This document shows, piece after piece, positions 1-5,671 of a DNA stretch of 6,462 bases. The DNA lies in the NCBI GenBank assembly GCA_003525525.1, contig DQED01000316.1, positions 373-6,834 on the forward strand. Direction: 5' to 3'. A model generated the notes under the pieces. The model had not been told where the DNA came from, did no database searches, and worked only from the letters and a program-made list of their open reading frames with translations. Position numbers and translations under genes: made by a program. The DNA is from Desulfovibrio sp. (GTDB taxonomy: Bacteria > Desulfobacterota > Desulfovibrionia > Desulfovibrionales > Desulfovibrionaceae). Position 1 is the first letter of the stretch, and every line of letters starts with the position of its first letter.

Positions 1-298
1 CGGCCAGGGCGGCCAGGGGGTTGGGCAGGTGGAGATGCAGCACGTCGAAGCGCGGGGCCAGGCGCGCAAACGCGGCCAGATAGGCCGGGGAAAGGGGCTG
101 GGAGGCGACGGTGCGCAGGACGGGCGCACGGTGGACGGGACACGGCGCGTCGGCGTCGGCGTAAGGCCCCGGGCCGGCGAAACAGAGCACTTCCACGGCC
201 GCGCCGAGGCCGAGGAGCTGTTCCACGGCCTGGCGGGTGGCCGTTTCCACGCCGCCGGGGTCGGGCGGATAGAACTTGCCGACCTGCAACACCCTCAT
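1..298 (-). CDS. Family 4 glycosyltransferase, N-terminal part (runs off the window)
   Basis: The first 99 codons of a glycosyltransferase that continues past base 1. The protein starts MRVLQVGKFYPPDPGGVET and later has DVLHLHLPNPLAALAA. The opening beta strand followed by a G-K-F-Y-P-P-x-x-G-G-V-E loop, and the H-x-H-x-P-N-P-L-A segment near residue 90, are the N-terminal half of GT-B fold, GT4-type enzymes. These add a sugar from a nucleotide or lipid donor to a growing glycan at the cytoplasmic face of the membrane. The start ATG (298-296) overlaps the stop codon of the upstream transferase gene as ATGA, and no clear Shine-Dalgarno precedes it, so translation is probably coupled. The context suggests it acts soon after the initiating transferase in surface polysaccharide assembly. 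Donor and acceptor cannot be read from this half, and the catalytic C-terminal E-x7-E region is outside the window. Confidence 0.88.
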   Translation of the reverse strand, partial: MRVLQVGKFYPPDPGGVETATRQAVEQLLGLGAAVEVLCFAGPGPYADADAPCPVHRAPVLRTVASQPLSPAYLAAFARLAPRFDVLHLHLPNPLAALA

Positions 299-1812
299 GG
301 CGCGGGAGTCAGCGCGTCGAGGGTCGTCGTGACCGTGCGGCGCAGGTTCTCGACGCGGCGCAGGGTGAATTCGTTGATGGGGTCCGCGGCGAGGTTTTTC
401 ACCAGCCACAGCGCGCCGAGCACGCGGCCGTCCTTGTTGAGCAGCGGCAGTTCCAACTTCATGACCGCCGGCGAACAGAGCAGCTCCCTGTCCGTGCCTT
501 CGGCCTCCTCGCGCCGCCAGCGGTAGACCGCGCCGCCGCCCTCCCCCGGCGGTTGCGGCCGCAGCAGGCACGTACCCGCGCCGTCGCCCGAAAGCGTCAT
601 CTCGGCCATGTCGAAGCGCAACTGCTCCAGGGCGGCGGTCATGCGCGCCCAGAGCGTGGCCATGTCCGGGGCCTGGGAAATCTCGATCTGGTGATTGAGG
701 AAGGTGCGGCGGTCCTTGGCGATGCCCGTGTCGTCGGACACGTCGCGCAGCCAGCCGAGGATCTTGTCCACGGCGAAATAGCTGAAGTAGCCGGCCTTGC
801 GCACGAGCAGGACCAACGCCCCGCCCACGATGACCAGAAACAGCCCGGCCGGGGCGTTGCGCAGGTTGACCAGCAAAAGCGCCGCCAGGGCCAGGAAGAT
901 GGTGATGCCGTAAAGGAACAGCACCACCTTGCGCTGGGACCAGCCGCGGCTCAGGAGCTTGTGGTGCACGTGCCGCTTGTCCGGCTCGAACATGTCGCGG
1001 CCGCGCATGAAACGCCGCAGGGGCGCGGTGATGGTGTCGAGAAGCGGCACGCCAAGCGCGATGACCGGCATGAGCAGCGTCGCGCCCACCTGGCTCTTGA
1101 CCGAGCCGGACACCGAAAGCGCCGCCAGCATGTAGCCGAGGAAATAGCTGCCGCCGTCGCCGAGAAACAGGCTCGCGGGATTGAAGTTGTAGCGCAAAAA
1201 CCCGAGCGTCGCCCCGGCCATGACCGCGAAAAGCGCCGCGGTATGCGCCTCGCCGCGCATGCCGGCCAGCACCGCCTGCACCGCCGTGGCGAAAAAGACC
1301 ACCCCGGCCGCGAGCCCGTCCAGGCCGTCGATGAGGTTGATGGCGTTAATGAGCAGCACGAACCAGAAGACGGTGAGCGCGTAGGACAGCAGGTCGAAAT
1401 GGATGATGAACTGTCCCGGCAGGGCGAAGGAGGCGATGCGCGCCCCGCCGTAGCAGGCCACGCAGGCGGCGACGATCTGCGCCACGAGCTTGAGCTTCGA
1501 GGGCAGCGTCCATTTGTCGTCGGCAAAGCCCACGACGAAGATGATGCACGCGCCGGCGTAGACGTAGCGCATGCTATGATCGAAGAGGATGGCGACGGTC
1601 CGATGCGGCAACACCACGGCGGCCAGGGCGAGACAGGCGAAAAAAGTGAGAAAAAGCGCCAGTCCGCCGCTTCGGGGCATGGGCGTGGTATGCACCGTGC
1701 GCGCCTGCGGCATGGCCAGGATGCCCAAGCGCCGCCCCAGCCAGCGCGCCAGGGGCGTAAGCGCAAGCGACAGGCCCAACGCGGCCAGGAAAAGGGAGAA
1801 TATCGGGGTCAT
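295..1812 (-). CDS. Polyprenyl-phosphate GlcNAc/HexNAc-1-phosphate transferase (WecA/TagO class) with a soluble C-terminal extension
   Basis: A 505-residue polytopic membrane enzyme of the MraY/WecA/TagO superfamily. The family moves a sugar-1-phosphate from a UDP-sugar onto undecaprenyl phosphate and so starts O-antigen, teichoic acid or exopolysaccharide synthesis. Signature motifs are present in order: FADDKW (96-101), NLIDGLDG (159-166), FLGDGGS (216-222) and the substrate-side loop DKRHVHHKLL (278-287). Many hydrophobic segments run to about residue 346. Family members usually end near there, but this protein continues for about 160 hydrophilic residues (see findings). I chose ATG at 1812: GGAAGAGG lies just upstream, whereas a GTG at 1839 has an AGGA directly against it and would add a basic 9-residue leader. 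It is 123 bases behind the rhodanese gene and overlaps the next glycosyltransferase gene by ATGA. The sugar specificity is not readable; GlcNAc is the usual choice for the WecA branch. Confidence 0.93.
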   Translation of the reverse strand: MTPIFSLFLAALGLSLALTPLARWLGRRLGILAMPQARTVHTTPMPRSGGLALFLTFFACLALAAVVLPHRTVAILFDHSMRYVYAGACIIFVVGFADDKWTLPSKLKLVAQIVAACVACYGGARIASFALPGQFIIHFDLLSYALTVFWFVLLINAINLIDGLDGLAAGVVFFATAVQAVLAGMRGEAHTAALFAVMAGATLGFLRYNFNPASLFLGDGGSYFLGYMLAALSVSGSVKSQVGATLLMPVIALGVPLLDTITAPLRRFMRGRDMFEPDKRHVHHKLLSRGWSQRKVVLFLYGITIFLALAALLLVNLRNAPAGLFLVIVGGALVLLVRKAGYFSYFAVDKILGWLRDVSDDTGIAKDRRTFLNHQIEISQAPDMATLWARMTAALEQLRFDMAEMTLSGDGAGTCLLRPQPPGEGGGAVYRWRREEAEGTDRELLCSPAVMKLELPLLNKDGRVLGALWLVKNLAADPINEFTLRRVENLRRTVTTTLDALTPAP

Positions 1813-1902
1813 ACGCCTCTTCCGGCGAGCGCGAACCACTCCTGCCCACCGACCGGCGCACCATAGGCGATGCCCGCTGCGACGTCCACAGGACCGCGTG
1901 AC

Positions 1903-1914
1903 GGTTGCGCAACC
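1903..1914. promoter_or_regulatory. Perfect 12-bp palindrome in the gap before the transferase gene; possible operator
   Basis: The sequence GGTTGCGCAACC is a perfect palindrome in the 123-base non-coding gap between the rhodanese stop (1936) and the transferase start (1812). Its position about 90 bases before the start codon would suit a dimeric regulator's site. As a hairpin it forms only a 4-bp stem and is not followed by a T run, so it is a poor terminator. No convincing -35/-10 pair is visible nearby; a TATGGT on the minus strand lacks a matching -35. The regulator, if any, is unknown. Confidence 0.3.
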
Positions 1915-1935
1915 ATTGACCGGAATTCGAAACGG

Positions 1936-2328
1936 TCAGCGGGAATTCCCGGAGACCGATTCGCCGCCGAAGAGCTTCCAGCCAAGCATGCCCCAGGTCA
2001 GGTTTGAGGCGGCGTAGCCGGCCGTGGCCAGCCGTTTGGCCACGAACGGCGAACGGTGGCCGGTCATGCACACGACCACCACCGGCCGTTTCGGGTCGAG
2101 CCCCAGGCTCGCCGGGTCGGCGGCCATGGCGTCGGGACGGTTGATTGCGTTGGGGATGTGGAACAGGGCGTATTCGGCGGGCGTGCGCACGTCGAGGAGC
2201 TGCGGCTTGAGCGCGCCGGCGCGCATGCTCCGCAGCCGCCAGGGCAGCGTCTGGACGACTCCCGCCGCCAGCCAGCCGAGATCCCAGGCCACGAAGAAGA
2301 GCAGGCAAAAAAGCAGCAGAGCCTTCAT
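1936..2328 (-). CDS. Membrane-anchored single-domain rhodanese (sulfurtransferase-like protein)
   Basis: A 130-residue protein with one hydrophobic N-terminal segment (about residues 3-24) followed by a rhodanese domain (about 40-121). Family marks are LLDVRTPAEY (44-53), HIPNAINRP (57-65, the usual H-I-x-G-A-x-N-I-P motif) and the active-site loop CMTGHRS with Cys87 as the expected persulfide-carrying residue. Such proteins transfer sulfane sulfur or act as redox or sulfur relays; the acceptor is unknown. The N-terminal segment has no clear A-x-A cleavage site and reads as a signal anchor, which would place the domain on the periplasmic side. It begins 10 bases after the prenyltransferase stop. 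There is no strong Shine-Dalgarno, so it is probably co-transcribed and translationally coupled. Its relation to quinone synthesis is not evident. A perfect GGGAATTCCC palindrome in its last codons is probably incidental. Confidence 0.88.
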   Translation of the reverse strand: MKALLLFCLLFFVAWDLGWLAAGVVQTLPWRLRSMRAGALKPQLLDVRTPAEYALFHIPNAINRPDAMAADPASLGLDPKRPVVVVCMTGHRSPFVAKRLATAGYAASNLTWGMLGWKLFGGESVSGNSR

Positions 2329-2338
2329 GGGCGCATCA

Positions 2339-3190
2339 CTAGCACGGGGCGAGAAACACCGCCAGCAGCGCGCCCACGCCGAGCAGCAGGGCGATCACGC
2401 CGTTGAGCGTGAAAAAGGCCACGTTGATCCGCGACAGGTCGTTCTCGCCGATAAGCCTGTGCTCCACGAGCAGCACCGCCGAACACACCGCCCAGAAGGC
2501 GTAGTAGATCCAGGAGAGCCCGGCGGCATAGCCGGCCAGCAGGAAGAACGCGGCCGCATCGACATGGGAAAAGGCCGCCAGCCGCAACGCCGTGCCCACG
2601 CCGAACTTCGCCGGCATGGACCACAGCCCCTGCCCCTTGTCGAAATCCACGTCCTGGCAGGCGTAGAGGATATCGAAGCCGGCCGTCCAGCAGGTGACGC
2701 CGCAGCCGAAAAGGATCGCCGCCAGGGCGAATTCCGGCTTGACCGCGAGCCAGCCGGCCACGGGCGCAAGCCCGAGCACAGAGCCCAGCACGAAATGGCA
2801 CAGCCACGTGAAGCGTTTGGTCACGCTGTAAAACGCGCCCCAGACGAGGGCCACGGGCGCAAGCGCCAGACACAGGGCGTTGAGGCCCGCGCAGGCCGCG
2901 ACGAACACGACCGCGCAGCCGGCCGTGAACACCCAGGCCGCGCGCACGCTCACCTCGCCCGTGACCAATTCGCGCAGGCGGGTGCGCGGATTGACGCGGT
3001 CATAGCGCAGATCGGCCAGGCGGTTCACGGCCATGGCAAAGGACCGCATGGCCACCATCGCGAGCGTAAGCAACACAAACGCCCGCCAGCCCGGCCAGCC
3101 CCGGGCCGCCACGAACAAGCCAATATACGCAAACGGCAACGCAAACACCGAATGCTCGATTTTCACCAAGCGTGCCATCGCTGCGATCAT
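2339..3190 (-). CDS. mqnP: UbiA-family prenyltransferase, MqnP-like (menaquinone pathway)
   Basis: An integral membrane prenyltransferase of 283 residues, the normal length for the family. It should attach a polyprenyl chain to an aromatic acid on the way to menaquinone. In sulfate reducers the acceptor would be the naphthoic acid product of the futalosine route rather than 4-hydroxybenzoate; that is inference from taxonomy. Both Asp-rich motifs that bind Mg-diphosphate are seen: NRLADLRYD (56-64) and YACQDVDFDKGQG (176-188). The start LVKIEHSVFALPFAYIG is typical of this subgroup, and about eight or nine hydrophobic segments follow. The reading frame stays open upstream to 3397, but that part is repeat-derived sequence. 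ATG at 3190 fits the homologous N-terminus, with GGAGG 10 bases before it. TTG at 3196 has better spacing (4 bases) and is the main alternative; ATG 3178 is less likely. The rhodanese gene follows after 10 bases. Confidence 0.88.
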   Translation of the reverse strand: MIAAMARLVKIEHSVFALPFAYIGLFVAARGWPGWRAFVLLTLAMVAMRSFAMAVNRLADLRYDRVNPRTRLRELVTGEVSVRAAWVFTAGCAVVFVAACAGLNALCLALAPVALVWGAFYSVTKRFTWLCHFVLGSVLGLAPVAGWLAVKPEFALAAILFGCGVTCWTAGFDILYACQDVDFDKGQGLWSMPAKFGVGTALRLAAFSHVDAAAFFLLAGYAAGLSWIYYAFWAVCSAVLLVEHRLIGENDLSRINVAFFTLNGVIALLLGVGALLAVFLAPC

Positions 3191-3273
3191 GATCAATACG
3201 CCTCCCCCCAGACCCCCCTCACCTTCCCCAAAAACTTTTAAGGGGGGATAGAGAGTCATTTCAAACAATTCTT

Positions 3274-3286
3274 CCTTCGCCGAAGG
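3274..3286. repeat. Short palindrome CCTTCG-C-CGAAGG
   Basis: Six-base arms around a single central C. An overlapping alternative, TCGCC-GAA-GGCGA (3277-3289), can form a tighter hairpin with a GAA triloop. It lies 10 bases outside the long inverted repeat at 3297-3365 and may belong to the same element. Confidence 0.5.
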
Positions 3287-3296
3287 CGACGGGCCT

Positions 3297-3365
3297 GCGG
3301 TGCCGGAATCGGGCCGGCGAGCCTGGAGCGCAGCGACGGCATCGCCGGCACGATTCCGGCACCGC
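3297..3365. repeat. Long near-perfect inverted repeat
   Basis: Bases 3297-3311 (GCGGTGCCGGAATCG) are the exact reverse complement of 3351-3365. After one mismatch (3312/3350) bases 3313-3320 pair with 3342-3349, and after a one-base bulge (3341) bases 3321-3323 pair with 3338-3340. That gives 26 pairs around a 14-base loop (3324-3337). Either strand could fold into a very stable cruciform or RNA hairpin. No T run follows on either side, so it is not a standard intrinsic terminator, though it could protect the tyrS mRNA end or stall polymerase. It may equally be a palindromic dispersed repeat (REP- or MITE-like). Confidence 0.75.
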
Positions 3366-3417
3366 CGACGCACTCCCGCGAACGACCACGCCTCCACCCG
3401 TTCCCGACCTTCCCCGT

Positions 3418-3450
3418 CCAGGGGGTCCGGGGGGGGATGATCCCCCCTGG
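3418..3450. repeat. G/C-run dyad with two alternative hairpins downstream of tyrS
   Basis: CCAGGGGG (3418-3425) is the reverse complement of CCCCCTGG (3443-3450), and within that span GGGGGGA (3431-3437) is the reverse complement of TCCCCCC (3441-3447) with a TGA loop. The two pairings share bases 3443-3447, so they exclude each other. The site lies 41 bases after the tyrS stop on the minus strand. It may act as a 3'-end structure or imperfect terminator, but no T run follows. Confidence 0.55.
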
Positions 3451-3490
3451 CCGCCGGAGGCCTCTTCCCTCTCCCCTACTCTCCCCTGCT

Positions 3491-4765
3491 CTATCCCAGC
3501 GTCACGACGCCGTAGTGCTTCTTGCCCTTGCGCAGGATGAGCAGGTCGCCGCCGAGGAAGTCTTCGGGAGCGAGCGCCCGGTCTTCGGCGGTGACGCGCA
3601 CGTTGTTGATGGAGATCGCGCCGGCCTTGATGTCCTTGCGCGCCTGGGAGTTGGAGGGGCAAAGGCCCATGTCGGCCAGGAGCCTGGGCAGGGGCGGCAT
3701 GTCGGCCAGGGATTCGAAGGAGAGGCCCGGAGCGGCTTCCAGGGCGGCCTTGAGGGTCTTGGGATCGACGGCGGCCAGGTCGCCGCCGCCGAAGAGCGCG
3801 CCGGTGACGGCTTCGACCTTGGCCAGTTCGGCTTCGCCGTGGATCATGGCCGTGGTTTCGCGGGCGAGGCGTTTCTGGGCGGCGCGCAGGTGGGGCTCGG
3901 CCTCGGTCTGGGCGGCCAGGGCGTCGACTTCTTCCCGGGTCAGGAAGGTGAAGTAGCGCAGGTAGTTGACGACATCGCGATCGTCGGCGTTGATCCAGTA
4001 CTGGTAGAAGGCGTAGGGCGAGGTGAGTTCGGGGTCCAGGTAGATGGCCCCTTTCTCGCTTTTGCCGAATTTCGCGCCGGTCGCCGTGGTGATGAGCGGA
4101 AAGGTCAGGGCGTAGGCCTCGTTGCCGGACTTGCGGCGGATGAGTTCGAGGCCGGCGGTGATGTTGCCGAACTGGTCGCCGCCGCCGATCTGCAAGGTGC
4201 AGCCGAGGGCGCGGTTCAAGTGTTCGTAGTCCATGGACTGGAGGATCATGTAGCTGAATTCGGTGTAGGAGATGCCGGTTTCCTCGCGGCCGATGCGCGA
4301 TTTCACGGAATCCTTGGCCAGCATGTAATTGATGGTGAAGTGTTTGCCGATGTCGCGCAGGAATTCGATGACGGAAAGCGGCCTGGTCCAGTCGAGGTTG
4401 TTGACGGGCGTGACCTCGCCCGCGACGCCGAGGTTCTCGAAGAAGGCCATGGCCTGGGCGCGGATCCTGGCGGCCGAGGCGGCGACGAGGTCGGCGGTCT
4501 TGAGCTGGCGCTCCTTGTCCTTGCCGCTGGGGTCGCCGATGAGGCCCGTGGCCCCGCCGAGGAGGAACAAGGGCTTGTGCCCGGCCTTGGCGAAGCGGGC
4601 AAGGGCGAGCAGCGGCACGAGGTTGCCGATGTGCAGACTGTCGGCCGTGGGGTCGAAGCCGCAGTAGAGCACCCGGCCCTGGGTAGCGAGGTGTTCGCGC
4701 AGTCCGGCCTCGTCGGAGGTCTGGTGCACGAGGCCGCGCCAGGAGAGTTCGTCGTAGATATTCAA
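3491..4765 (-). CDS. tyrS: Tyrosyl-tRNA synthetase (TyrRS, bacterial type 1)
   Basis: A full-length 424-residue class I aminoacyl-tRNA synthetase that charges tRNA-Tyr with tyrosine through tyrosyl-adenylate. The Rossmann catalytic core shows YCGFDPTADSLHIGN (34-48, HIGN being the HIGH signature), GGATGLIGDPSG (70-81), the tyrosine/tRNA-site segment LQIGGGDQFGN (191-201) and KFGKSE (232-237, the KMSKS loop in its KFGKS form). An S4-like RNA-binding domain occupies about 358-424, with the motif ARKDIKAGAISINN. The start codon is TTG (4765-4763). It is supported by AAAGGA six bases upstream and by the match of NIYDELSWRGLVHQ to the usual N-terminus of the family; no in-frame ATG lies close upstream. 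The gene sits 56 bases after the SPOR lipoprotein gene on the same strand and may share its transcript. No T-box-like leader is visible. The stop is TAG at 3493-3491. Confidence 0.97.
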   Translation of the reverse strand: MNIYDELSWRGLVHQTSDEAGLREHLATQGRVLYCGFDPTADSLHIGNLVPLLALARFAKAGHKPLFLLGGATGLIGDPSGKDKERQLKTADLVAASAARIRAQAMAFFENLGVAGEVTPVNNLDWTRPLSVIEFLRDIGKHFTINYMLAKDSVKSRIGREETGISYTEFSYMILQSMDYEHLNRALGCTLQIGGGDQFGNITAGLELIRRKSGNEAYALTFPLITTATGAKFGKSEKGAIYLDPELTSPYAFYQYWINADDRDVVNYLRYFTFLTREEVDALAAQTEAEPHLRAAQKRLARETTAMIHGEAELAKVEAVTGALFGGGDLAAVDPKTLKAALEAAPGLSFESLADMPPLPRLLADMGLCPSNSQARKDIKAGAISINNVRVTAEDRALAPEDFLGGDLLILRKGKKHYGVVTLG

Positions 4766-4782
4766 GGCGAATCCTTTTGCCG
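4766..4782 (-). promoter_or_regulatory. Ribosome binding site that decides the TTG start of tyrS
   Basis: On the minus strand this reads GCGGCAAAAGGATTCGCC directly before TTG, giving AAAGGA with a six-base spacer. This supports TTG 4765 as the true start rather than a missing ATG. The TTG may set a modest initiation rate. Confidence 0.7.
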
Positions 4783-4821
4783 CAGGGGCGGTTTTTCGGA
4801 GGCGACGGGGCTGGCGGCCGG

Positions 4822-5187
4822 TCAGATGTCCTTGGCGGGCACCGCCGGCGCTGCCGTGGCCGGCGCTGCCTTGTCGGACTTGGGACCGCGCAGGGCGGGC
4901 TTGACGCCGCTTACGCGTTCGAGTCGCGCCAGGGTGTCCGGCGCGTGGTCGTACACGTCCACGAGCACGTTCAGGTAGAACTGGCCGTTTTTGATGTCGG
5001 TCTCGATGCGGCTGTCGAAACCGTTTTTCTGCAGCTCGCTTTTAAGCGCCTCGGCGTTTTGGTATTTGCTGAACGAGCCCACCTGATAGGTTTCATGGGG
5101 GCGCTGCCAGTCGTAGACCGTTTCGTCGGCGCAACCGGCCAGACTCAAAGCGGCAAAAATTACGGCAAGCGCGAGCAGACGTCGCAT
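4822..5187 (-). CDS. SPOR-domain lipoprotein
   Basis: A 121-residue predicted lipoprotein. The signal peptide MRRLLALAVIFAALS is followed by the lipobox L-A-G-C with Cys19 as the lipidated residue; alanine at +2 argues for transfer to the outer membrane. A SPOR domain covers about 33-101: TYQVGSFSKYQNAEALKSEL opens the first beta-alpha unit and FYLNVLVDVYD forms a later strand. SPOR domains bind peptidoglycan glycan strands stripped of stem peptides, as found at division sites, so the protein probably acts in the periplasm in septal or wall metabolism. A short Ala/Pro-rich tail (104-121) ends the protein. Start ATG 5187 has AAGGGAG five bases upstream, overlapping the stop codon of the preceding gene, so the two are very likely co-transcribed. 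It is small for a SPOR protein and has no catalytic domain; it differs from RlpA and DedD. The exact role is unknown. Confidence 0.87.
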   Translation of the reverse strand: MRRLLALAVIFAALSLAGCADETVYDWQRPHETYQVGSFSKYQNAEALKSELQKNGFDSRIETDIKNGQFYLNVLVDVYDHAPDTLARLERVSGVKPALRGPKSDKAAPATAAPAVPAKDI

Positions 5188-5197
5188 GGAGACTCCC

Positions 5198-5671
5198 TTA
5201 AGGTTTGCCGGAACGACGCTGCTTGTCGTTGTATTCGATGATTTCGGTGCGTCCGTTCTGCTTTTCGGTCACGAGCAGCAGCTTGTCGCCGTCCACGTTG
5301 ATATTGACCAGGCGCGAGCATTTGTTGATGCCCGGCACGACGACGTAGTTCTTGTCCGCGCCCACTGTCACCAGATCGTAGGTGATGGGGCATTCGGCGT
5401 TGCCCACGCCGTGGCGCAAAAGCAACGCGTCGAAGCCGTCGTTCGGCTCGCCCACGCTCATGTAGGACTGGGCGGTGAGCGCCGCGCCGGGGGCCTGGTG
5501 GATGGGCCGGCCGTTGAGGGCAATAGAGGAGGATCCGCCGTCGCGGATGACCTCCAGGGGCCCGGCCACGGTCATGTAGATGGCCATGCGTTCGGGCGCG
5601 GCCCAGGCGACGGCAGCGACGAGGCTCAGGCAGACGGCGGCGACGAGAGTCGCGGCGCGGCGCAGGTTCAT
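5198..5671 (-). CDS. Exported protein of unknown function
   Basis: A 157-residue protein I do not recognise. It has a clear Sec signal peptide (basic MNLRR, hydrophobic core 6-22, A-W-A cleavage site after residue 24), so it should be periplasmic or secreted. The mature part looks beta-rich, with alternating hydrophobic strands such as AIYMTVAGPLEVI (30-42), NYVVVPGI (109-116) and KLLLVTEKQNGRTEIIEYN (130-148). It has exactly two cysteines, Cys94 and Cys118, which could form a disulfide. A basic tail KQRRSGKP ends it. The start ATG (5671) overlaps the stop of the phosphoesterase gene as ATGA, and it has its own good site, GGAGGA, six bases upstream. The SPOR lipoprotein gene follows after 10 bases, which hints at a shared envelope role. 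No enzyme motif is visible. Confidence 0.82.
   Translation of the reverse strand: MNLRRAATLVAAVCLSLVAAVAWAAPERMAIYMTVAGPLEVIRDGGSSSIALNGRPIHQAPGAALTAQSYMSVGEPNDGFDALLLRHGVGNAECPITYDLVTVGADKNYVVVPGINKCSRLVNINVDGDKLLLVTEKQNGRTEIIEYNDKQRRSGKP

Larger units (their letters stand above)
3191..3490. other. 300-base structured intergenic region between tyrS and the prenyltransferase gene
   Basis: I see no credible gene here. On the plus strand it holds, in order: a C-rich stretch with CCCC and GGGGGG runs around an A/T-rich centre (3226-3247); a small palindrome CCTTCGCCGAAGG (3274-3286); a long inverted repeat (3297-3365); a second set of G/C-run hairpins (3418-3450); GGCC-bounded dyad sequence up to 3462; and a pyrimidine tract (3463-3490) with two copies of CTCTCCCCT 10 bases apart. 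On the minus strand the stretch carries the 3' end of the tyrS transcript and the leader of the prenyltransferase. No classical terminator (stem plus T run) and no convincing promoter boxes were found. The composition resembles dispersed intergenic repeats I recall from Desulfovibrio-type genomes; that comparison is from memory. Confidence 0.7.

Noticed and set aside
1813..1839. GTG start at 1839 for the transferase
   Set aside because: The AGGA is directly against the GTG with no spacer, while ATG 1812 has a properly placed purine-rich site and begins the first membrane segment.
553..1866. Plus-strand open frame of 437 codons opposite the transferase gene
   Set aside because: Its composition (Arg, Gln, His, Gly-rich) is that of an antisense frame, and the opposite strand carries clear WecA-family motifs.
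1860..1900. Possible -10 box TATGGT before the transferase gene
   Set aside because: No acceptable -35 hexamer lies 16-18 bases upstream, so it is not reported as a promoter.
1922..1950. Two GGAATTC-containing sites near the rhodanese stop, one a perfect GGGAATTCCC
   Set aside because: One lies within the coding end of the rhodanese gene and they do not form a spaced operator pair; probably chance.
1574..2308. Minus-strand frame of 244 codons spanning the gap between the rhodanese and transferase genes
   Set aside because: It overlaps both genes out of frame and reads as Arg/Ala-rich noise; the part covering the transferase is simply its second frame.
2024..3241. Plus-strand open frame of 405 codons opposite the prenyltransferase and rhodanese genes
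   Set aside because: Highly charged low-complexity translation with no family resemblance; both real genes on the minus strand have intact motifs.
3191..3490. CRISPR array, tRNA or small mobile element in the intergenic region
   Set aside because: There are no regularly spaced repeats, no cloverleaf and no transposase; only inverted repeats and G/C runs are seen.
3437..4978. Plus-strand open frame of 513 codons opposite tyrS
   Set aside because: It is the antisense shadow of tyrS and the lipoprotein gene, Gly/Ala/Val/Glu-rich with no domain signal; open antisense frames are expected in such G/C-rich DNA.
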